64,000 nucleotides of DNA, taken from the NCBI RefSeq assembly GCF_900091725.1, contig NZ_FMBW01000019.1, positions 1 to 64,000 of the forward strand. The letters run 5' to 3'. This DNA comes from Streptomyces sp. DvalAA-43. Lineage in GTDB: Bacteria; Actinomycetota; Actinomycetes; Streptomycetales; Streptomycetaceae. The translations under genes and the position numbers were made by a program. Each line of letters starts with the position of its first letter. Position 1 is the first letter of the stretch. The notes below the pieces were generated by a model. It did not search any database. It had not been told where the DNA came from and saw only the letters and a list, made by a program, of their open reading frames with translations. Below, piece by piece: positions 61,801 to 64,000 of this stretch.

Positions 61801-63535
61801 CGTCGGGCGCGGCGCCCGCCAGGTGCAGGGCGGTGATCCTGCCGTCGTTCGTGGTGAGTTTCAGGTGGTAGCCGCCGTGGTGCACGATAGATGTCGGGGC
61901 ACCTGACTCGTCGTACTCGAATGTGATCCAACGGCCGTTGCGGTCGTCGATCTGGACCAGGAGTGCCAACTCGCCATTGGGTTGGTCGACGAAGTGCCGG
62001 ACGTGTCCGGTTTCCGGGTCGGTGATGGTGTAGCCGTCGACCACCCTGTCCAAAGGCCAGCGTCGACCATGTGTGGGCATGACGGGAACGCCGGGCGCGG
62101 GGTGCGGATAGGCCAGCAGGCTGCCCTCGTTGCAGCTGAACACCACGCCTTCCGGATCGATCTCGAGGCGCTGGTCAACTGTGCTCGACCAGCCGGATCC
62201 GAACCAGTGGCCGGCCCGGTATGAAGAGTCGAAGACGCGCTCGACGACAAGGGGCAGCGAGCCCGGGAGCACAATGTCCGTCTGAAGCAGCAGCATGCGC
62301 CCGGTCGCGACGTCGACCGGGTCTCCGGCGCACTTGACCTTGCTGCACTGCTGGGAGTTGAAGTCCGGGCCCTTCTCATGTCCGTGCCGGTTCTTGCCCT
62401 TCGGGCGTTCGAGGAGGTCCCTCATCCCGGCCCGCAGGCCGCCCCTGGCCAGGCCGCCGCCTTTGGTGCCGGCCAGTTCGGGGACGAGGCGGCCGATGAA
62501 TTCGGTCGGGTCGCTCTTGGCGGAGTCCCAGGCATTCTTGAGTGCACGGTCGGGGTTGGCTCCGGCGGAGACGAGTCCGGCGAGCGTCATGTTGACGCCC
62601 TTGTAGTAGTCGGCCGGGTGGGTCAGGTTGTATGGGTCCGTCGGGCTCATCGAGCGGAGGAAGTTGACCAGCCCCGCGCCGCCCTTGATGACGCCGCCGC
62701 CGAAGTGGGCGAGTTCGATGCCCTGTCCCACGGCGTGGTCGTAGACCTCCTGCTTGAGCCGGTCCAGGCCGGTGGGCTCTTTCGGCGCGTGTGCCATCGC
62801 CGCGGTGACCGCGCCCTTGGCCGACTCGGCCGCCTCGTTGCGCGCCTGCCTCGCAAGCTGCAGCATCTCCTGCGCATGCTGCCGCTTGGCCAGCCCCGGA
62901 TCGGAGAACTTCCCCGGATGCGGCAGCGGATGATCGGTGTTGCGGACCGCGTTGTACGCCGCCGCCTTCTCCCGGAACTCAGCGGCAGCCCTCTCGTAGT
63001 CCTGCTTGCCCTCCTTGTACAGGGCGATGGCCTCCCGGGCCTTGCCCTGAGCACTGGTCACCGTCCGCGCATACGTCTCCAGCGCCCTGGCCGCGTCCTC
63101 GAACGCATCCGCCGCACGCAGCCAGTCCGTCGGCAGGGCCTCGAACGCCCTCCGAAACGCGTCGGCGGCCTCACCTTTCCAGTGGCCGGAGTCGAGCTTC
63201 TTCATCCCGCCGCCGACAAGATCGAACGCCCGCTGGAAGTCCCGGAGGTTCTTCACCGTGGCAGCGATCTTCTCCGGCCTGCCATGGATTAGCTCGTCCG
63301 CGTCCTCACTCTGCCCGAGCTGCTTCTCACCGACTTCCGCACCCAGCGAGGACGCGGTCTCGTCGCCCCAGTCCTCGACCCCGTCGGCCCAGCCGTGCGC
63401 CCCGACCTTGTCCAGGCCCGCACCCAACATGTCAGTACCGGTGTCGACAACCTCGCCGGCGAACTCCTTGCCCTTGTCGAGCACACGGCCGGCCCCGTCG
63501 ACCAGCCCGTCCCCGAGCCTCCCCCAGTCCACCAT
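58859..63535 (-). CDS. RHS/YD-repeat polymorphic toxin with N-terminal WXG-like secretion domain
   Basis: This 1558-residue protein has an N-terminal helical WXG100-like region (SGHWKGEAADAFRRAFEA, about residues 85-210) typical of type VII-linked effectors. A DUF6531-type segment follows (DPVDVATGRMLLLQTDIVLP). Many YD repeats come next (for example FEYDRYHRLLSVTDPLGHIT), then the RHS core end (ARYLTSDPLGLEPSPNPVAY, VDPLGLSP). The last ~125 residues form the variable toxin: YKWKDPETGNTVRLRVHDKD, GTAPAGSNAANGDVYRISIG, and an Asn/His/Pro-rich end with AANGTHIPWPSQYP. That tail resembles polymorphic toxin type 30, though I hold this loosely. It is predicted to be secreted and cleaved to release the toxin into competitors. 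Confidence 0.92.
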   Translation of the reverse strand: MVDWGRLGDGLVDGAGRVLDKGKEFAGEVVDTGTDMLGAGLDKVGAHGWADGVEDWGDETASSLGAEVGEKQLGQSEDADELIHGRPEKIAATVKNLRDFQRAFDLVGGGMKKLDSGHWKGEAADAFRRAFEALPTDWLRAADAFEDAARALETYARTVTSAQGKAREAIALYKEGKQDYERAAAEFREKAAAYNAVRNTDHPLPHPGKFSDPGLAKRQHAQEMLQLARQARNEAAESAKGAVTAAMAHAPKEPTGLDRLKQEVYDHAVGQGIELAHFGGGVIKGGAGLVNFLRSMSPTDPYNLTHPADYYKGVNMTLAGLVSAGANPDRALKNAWDSAKSDPTEFIGRLVPELAGTKGGGLARGGLRAGMRDLLERPKGKNRHGHEKGPDFNSQQCSKVKCAGDPVDVATGRMLLLQTDIVLPGSLPLVVERVFDSSYRAGHWFGSGWSSTVDQRLEIDPEGVVFSCNEGSLLAYPHPAPGVPVMPTHGRRWPLDRVVDGYTITDPETGHVRHFVDQPNGELALLVQIDDRNGRWITFEYDESGAPTSIVHHGGYHLKLTTNDGRITALHLAGAAPDGTDQEILRYGYTNGHLTEVTNSSGKPLRFGCDELGRITSWTDTNGSRYEYVYDEHDRCVHQTGTNGHLEAHFTWDDTDPDTGLRMTSMTDGLGHTKRYVINDRSQVVAEIDALGAVTRFEYDRYHRLLSVTDPLGHITRSTYDEYGRLTSVIRPDGRELTADYNALGLPVRVKSADGTITRQTYDERGNRTSVTDPAGMTTRFTYNEAGHLTAVTEPLGHTTHIVWDRAGLPSVVTDPLGAVTRYKRDAFGCPVAITDPTGATIHLEWTVEGRLSRRTAPDGASEAWTYDGEGNCTGHTDPMGGVSRFEYTHFDLLAARTGADGMRHEFEHDTELRLTKVVNTQGLKWNYKYDAAGRLASETDFDGRTLTYTRDAMGRLVSRTNALGQTVRLERNELGQVLRKDAAGEVTTYIYDLTDQVAQATGPSGSTLTVLRDRFGRVREETVDGRLMTYCYDELGRRTGRRTPSGASTTWSYDAAGRRTGMLASGWAIDFAYDEAGRELTRRIGETLTLEHTFDTLGRLTTQAMAGVDGSLVQQRAYTYRADGHLLSILDHLSGSRRFDLDAIGRVTAVHAANWTETYAYDEANNQIQATWPPGHPGQEAVGARTYVGTRITRAGDVRYEHDTLGRITLRQKTRLSRKPDTWRYEWDAEDRLTSVVTPDGTRWRYTYDPLGRRTAKLRLAEDGETVVERVVFTWDETTLCEQTTMSTELPRPVTLTWDHQGLQPLAQRERITTADAPQEQIDSRFFAIVTDLTGTPSELVDDEGRIAWRTQSTLWGMTTWAANSTTYTPLRFPGQYYDPETGLHYNYFRHYDPATARYLTSDPLGLEPSPNPVAYVLNPHAWVDPLGLSPCPPRIKDGGWDLRNHNPLDIVPGDAEKRVLTPDANGGAQKGVEYKWKDPETGNTVRLRVHDKDGTAPAGSNAANGDVYRISIGGKYQDEAGSLYHRQVHNPNSPHHNPDAANGTHIPWPSQYPLPY

Positions 63536-64000
63536 CAGTCCCCCTGCCCCCGCTCCGACCGCTCGGCCTCAAGGACCGCCTCACGCAACGCCGGATTAAC
63601 CGTCCATGCATTCCCCGTGGGGTCCGGCCCCCCGATCCCCATCTCAGCGCCGGTGTCCCGCCAGACCTGGCTGACCTCCTCGGACGCCGCCAGCGCCGAC
63701 CCCACACTGAAGTCCGGGTTGTCGTACATCGACTGGCTCCGGATCGTGTCCCAACTCATCTGCTTGACCTCGTCCTCGGACAGGTGCGGATTGCCGTTCA
63801 GCGAATTCACACCGATCTTGAACGAGTCTTTGACGTACTGCTCATGCTCCGCGAAGGAACCCGCCGACAGCCCGACCCCCACAGCGAAGTTGTTGCCCTT
63901 CTGCGTCAGAGCCCGCACACCCCACTCCCAACGCCCACAGAACGTCTCGAACTCCGCAGCCAGCCCGCCATGCCCCAACTCCAGCCCCGACAAGCCGAGA
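63535..64000 (-). CDS. Hypothetical protein upstream of RHS toxin, N-terminus outside window
   Basis: At least 152 residues are visible, ending EAVLEAERSERGQGD; its stop overlaps the toxin start. It contains WEWGVRALTQKGNNFAVGVG and SFAEHEQYVKDSFKIGVNSL, helical and soluble with no membrane segment. Genes in this position before RHS/WXG effectors usually encode small partners that help export through the type VII system. The only start codon in the visible part is a TTG at 63993, so the gene probably begins beyond the window. Confidence 0.75.
   Translation of the reverse strand, partial: LGLSGLELGHGGLAAEFETFCGRWEWGVRALTQKGNNFAVGVGLSAGSFAEHEQYVKDSFKIGVNSLNGNPHLSEDEVKQMSWDTIRSQSMYDNPDFSVGSALAASEEVSQVWRDTGAEMGIGGPDPTGNAWTVNPALREAVLEAERSERGQGD

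Noticed and set aside
1..64000. CRISPR arrays, tRNA or rRNA genes and integrative attachment sites
   Set aside because: No regularly spaced repeats, cloverleaf-like segments or rRNA sequence were seen on reading the window.

Overview
The window looks like a chromosomal stretch of a Streptomyces or close relative. GC is very high, GTG starts are common, genes are packed in translationally coupled runs, a rare TTA codon sits in a regulator, and streptophobe, MMPL, sulfatase and RHS toxin genes are present. About 45 kb is one modular biosynthetic supercluster. The remaining 19 kb is envelope and regulatory genes followed by a polymorphic-toxin region full of gene debris.

Left part (1-16.5 kb). 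A leftward NRPS (C-A, running off the window edge) and a leftward amidohydrolase diverge from a rightward operon. That operon encodes a 2Fe-2S ferredoxin, a type I extradiol dioxygenase, an iterative 6-methylsalicylate-type PKS (KS-AT-DH-KR-ACP), a flavin reductase, an HpaB-type hydroxylase, a hydratase/4-oxalocrotonate-decarboxylase homologue, a 4-oxalocrotonate tautomerase and an aldehyde dehydrogenase. Read together they suggest that an aromatic ring is built, decarboxylated, hydroxylated to a catechol and cut open by a meta-cleavage pathway. No aldolase is present to finish degradation. I infer that the resulting 2-oxo-alkenoate is transaminated (aminotransferase at 21.6 kb) into an unusual alkenyl amino acid, for example 2-aminohex-4-enoate, used by the NRPSs. 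An ArsR-type regulator closes this part.

Middle part (16.5-27.3 kb). A leftward C-A-T-TE NRPS module diverges from an O-methyltransferase, aminotransferase, second HpaB hydroxylase, winged-helix regulator (TTG start, one TTA codon) and MFS exporter. Three copies of the palindrome CGAAG-N4-CTTCGG lie in front of the O-methyltransferase and the exporter, marking a likely operator. A free-standing 32-codon gene with its own promoter, ribosome site and terminator follows the exporter.

Right biosynthetic operon (27.5-44.7 kb). Fifteen genes overlap by 1 to 17 bases. They encode an AT-less KS-ACP, thioesterase, 3-hydroxyacyl dehydrogenase, free ACP, acyl-CoA dehydrogenase, class-II-aminoacyl-tRNA-synthetase-like amino acid:carrier-protein ligase, discrete AT, free C, free PCP, free A, luciferase-like monooxygenase, methyltransferase, A-T, another free C, and an MFS exporter. 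The ACP/dehydrogenase/ligase set resembles an aminomalonyl-ACP (or related) extender cassette in which serine is loaded by a tRNA-synthetase-like enzyme instead of an A domain.

Flank (44.7-64 kb). There is a frameshifted MFS gene, then a leftward MMPL - streptophobe - response regulator - sensor kinase unit, then a Tat-exported sulfatase. The last 10 kb holds a complete RHS/YD-repeat polymorphic toxin with a C-terminal toxin domain and candidate immunity gene, together with orphan RNase-A-like toxin tails, an immunity gene broken by a 20-bp duplication, two transposase remnants and a fragment of an RNA methyltransferase. All functional statements rest on reading motifs and context by eye; no database search was possible.
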